Source: Metabacillus rhizolycopersici (GTDB lineage Bacteria; Bacillota; Bacilli; Bacillales; Bacillaceae). From it: a stretch of DNA of 64,000 nt. Position numbers and translations under genes: made by a program. The notes under the pieces are model-generated. The model made no database searches. It was not told the origin of the DNA and worked only from the letters and a program-made list of their open reading frames with translations. Each line of letters opens with the position of its first letter. The first letter of the stretch is position 1. Of the stretch, positions 62,899 through 64,000 are shown piece after piece. Location of the stretch: contig NZ_JAIQUM010000018.1 of assembly GCF_020075705.1 (NCBI RefSeq), positions 9,285 through 73,284 on the forward strand, in the 5' to 3' direction.

Positions 62899-63060
62899 AA
62901 TTAAGAAAAGCGCAAGCGCCTTGTTCAGCCTCGGGCAAATAAGAATCTAAGGAATAGAAGGTGTTCTTTGCCTTCAATTCTTAGTGGCTTAGACCCGAGA
63001 GGGGCTAGGACGCTTGCGCTGGACAATTCTCGAAGTCTAAACTTATAAATTCTGATATTA
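62899..63060. repeat. Dispersed repeat A, copy 3
   Basis: AAAAGCGCAAGCGCCTTG, inner stems CTCGGG/CCCGAG and AAGAATCTAAGG core, then GAGGGGCTAGGACGCTTGCG and the same AT-rich tail as copy 1 (GACAATTCTCGAAG, CTTATAAATTCTGATATTA). It lies between larE and the larC2-like gene. Confidence 0.85.
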
Positions 63061-63062
63061 AG

Positions 63063-63087
63063 AAAAAGCCTTGGATACCCCAAGGCC
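63063..63087 (-). terminator. Terminator of larE
   Basis: GCCTTGG/CCAAGGC stem with a five-base loop followed on the minus strand by TTTTTC, ten bases after the larE stop. It makes read-through from larE into the larC2-like gene unlikely. Confidence 0.85.
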
Positions 63088-63096
63088 ATTTTACTA

Positions 63097-63897
63097 TTAT
63101 AAAAGAACTTTATTCATACTACCACTCTTATAACCGATTAAATCTAATGTAATATATTTATAGCCGTAACTTACTAGCTCATTTGAAATCAATTCATGAT
63201 GTTCTAAAACGATTTTCATATCGTCTGGCTCGACTTCAATCCTTGCGATTTCTTCATGCGTTCGTACCCGTACTTGTCGAATCGACAGCGACTTTAAAAA
63301 GGCTTCTGCTTTTTCTACCTTTGTTAGCTTTTCAATCGTAATTTTCTCACCATATGCAATTCGTGATGATAAACAAGCGAACGAAGGCTTATTCCAAGTT
63401 GGTAAGTCAAACTCACGGGAAAGCTCACGAATTTCATCCTTGAAGAGGTTTGCTTCTTGTAGCGGTCCATGTATGCCTCTCTCCTTGGCTGCTTTCATTC
63501 CAGGACGAAATTCATTGAGGTCATCCGCAATGACGCCGTAGACAACATTTTGAAACCCTTCTTTTTCCATAAAGGGCATTAAATGCTCGAATAAACTGCT
63601 TTTACAAAAATAACAGCGATTTTTATCGTTCTCTGTATAGCCTGGAATCGCTAATTCGGACGTTTCAATCACACGATGATTTGCTCCAATCTTTTTAGCT
63701 AATTCCTTCGCTTCTAATAGCTCACTGGATGGATAGGTTTCAGAATCAGCGGTCACAGCTAATACACGGTCAGTGCCTAATGTATCGACAGCGACTTTTA
63801 ATAAGAATGTGCTATCTACCCCGCCAGAAAATGCCACAACGACTGAGTTCATTTCTCGGAGAATCGACACTAACTTCTGATATTTTTCGTTTATCAT
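63097..63897 (-). CDS. larE: ATP-dependent sacrificial sulfur transferase LarE
   Basis: 266 residues. PP-loop motif AFSGGVDSTFLLKVA, conserved NRCYFCKSSLFEHL and the sacrificial cysteine in SFACLSSRIAYG. It adds sulfur from its own cysteine to the nickel-pincer cofactor precursor of lactate racemase and related enzymes. ATG follows AAAGGAG. Its terminator separates it from larC2; an upstream gene ends about 70 bases before it. Confidence 0.92.
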   Translation of the reverse strand: MINEKYQKLVSILREMNSVVVAFSGGVDSTFLLKVAVDTLGTDRVLAVTADSETYPSSELLEAKELAKKIGANHRVIETSELAIPGYTENDKNRCYFCKSSLFEHLMPFMEKEGFQNVVYGVIADDLNEFRPGMKAAKERGIHGPLQEANLFKDEIRELSREFDLPTWNKPSFACLSSRIAYGEKITIEKLTKVEKAEAFLKSLSIRQVRVRTHEEIARIEVEPDDMKIVLEHHELISNELVSYGYKYITLDLIGYKSGSMNKVLL

Positions 63898-63967
63898 TGT
63901 CTTCTCCTTTCTTACTAAACATCATCTCTAGAGTGTATTAATTTTAAATCTCTATCATTACCTAGGA

Positions 63968-64000
63968 TTAGATGGTCATGCTTCCGAATCCACCGTCAAC
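63968..64000 (-). CDS. C-terminal ten codons of an upstream gene (cut by window edge)
   Basis: Reading from the window edge on the minus strand, VDGGFGSMTI ends at TAA 63968-63970. The stretch recalls the NIDNGFGA-like C-terminus of LarB, which would fit next to larE, but ten residues cannot establish identity. Confidence 0.35.
   Translation of the reverse strand, partial: VDGGFGSMTI

Noticed and set aside
1..64000. CRISPR arrays, tRNA or rRNA genes, prophage
   Set aside because: No regularly spaced direct repeats, cloverleaf sequences, rRNA signatures or phage structural genes were seen.

Overview
The window looks like chromosomal DNA of a low-GC, spore-forming member of the Bacillaceae. 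Supporting this are a YfmQ-family protein, a YokU-family protein, a GerAB-type germinant receptor subunit, a lysine 2,3-aminomutase operon laid out like the Bacillus yod/kam operon, GGAGG-type ribosome binding sites throughout, and intergenic repeats of Bacillus type. No tRNA, rRNA, CRISPR array or prophage was seen.

Left part (1-12.6 kb): end of an acetyltransferase gene; a preQ1-I riboswitch with its terminator in front of a VUT-family transporter; a CorA Mg2+ channel preceded by a 42-codon leader ORF and an RBS-sequestering hairpin; two tandem paralogous small proteins; a chromate transporter pair; a YcdB-like protein; a DEDDh exonuclease; an MFS pump; a nitroreductase remnant; yfmQ; intergenic repeats; and an orphan gerAB-like gene.

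Methionine, polyamine and MTA block (12.6-27.7 kb): an omega-aminotransferase, metK, and a complete methylthioadenosine salvage set (mtnK-mtnA on the minus strand, mtnE-mtnW-mtnX-mtnB-mtnD on the plus strand). A decayed IS91-like element follows, then a fused AdoMet decarboxylase/spermidine synthase and a frameshifted gene of unknown function. MetK makes SAM, the fusion protein consumes it and releases methylthioadenosine, and the mtn genes recycle that to methionine. mtnA, mtnE and mtnB appear to start at the isoleucine codons ATT, ATC and ATA.

Beta-lysine block (27.7-35 kb, minus strand): ablB, kamA, yokU, yodT, yodS, yodR and yodQ homologues, ending with a truncated copy of the N-terminus of the aminotransferase found at 12.6-14.0 kb.

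Sugar block (35.4-62 kb, minus strand): a sucrose operon (LacI regulator, MFS symporter, GH32, fructokinase); a secreted alpha/beta hydrolase and an MFS transporter; a cluster of three AP-endonuclease-2-like TIM barrels and two Gfo/Idh/MocA dehydrogenases with an AraC regulator; two tandem secreted GH3 enzymes; a YesMN-like two-component system; and a TRAP transporter. cre-like sites sit upstream of several of these units. The dehydrogenase/TIM-barrel set suggests oxidation-elimination-hydration-reduction of glycosides or anhydrosugars.

Right edge (62-64 kb): a bcr1-like repeat abutting a LarC2-only gene, another repeat, larE, and the last codons of an upstream gene. Two dispersed repeat families, with three or more copies each, punctuate the intergenic regions.
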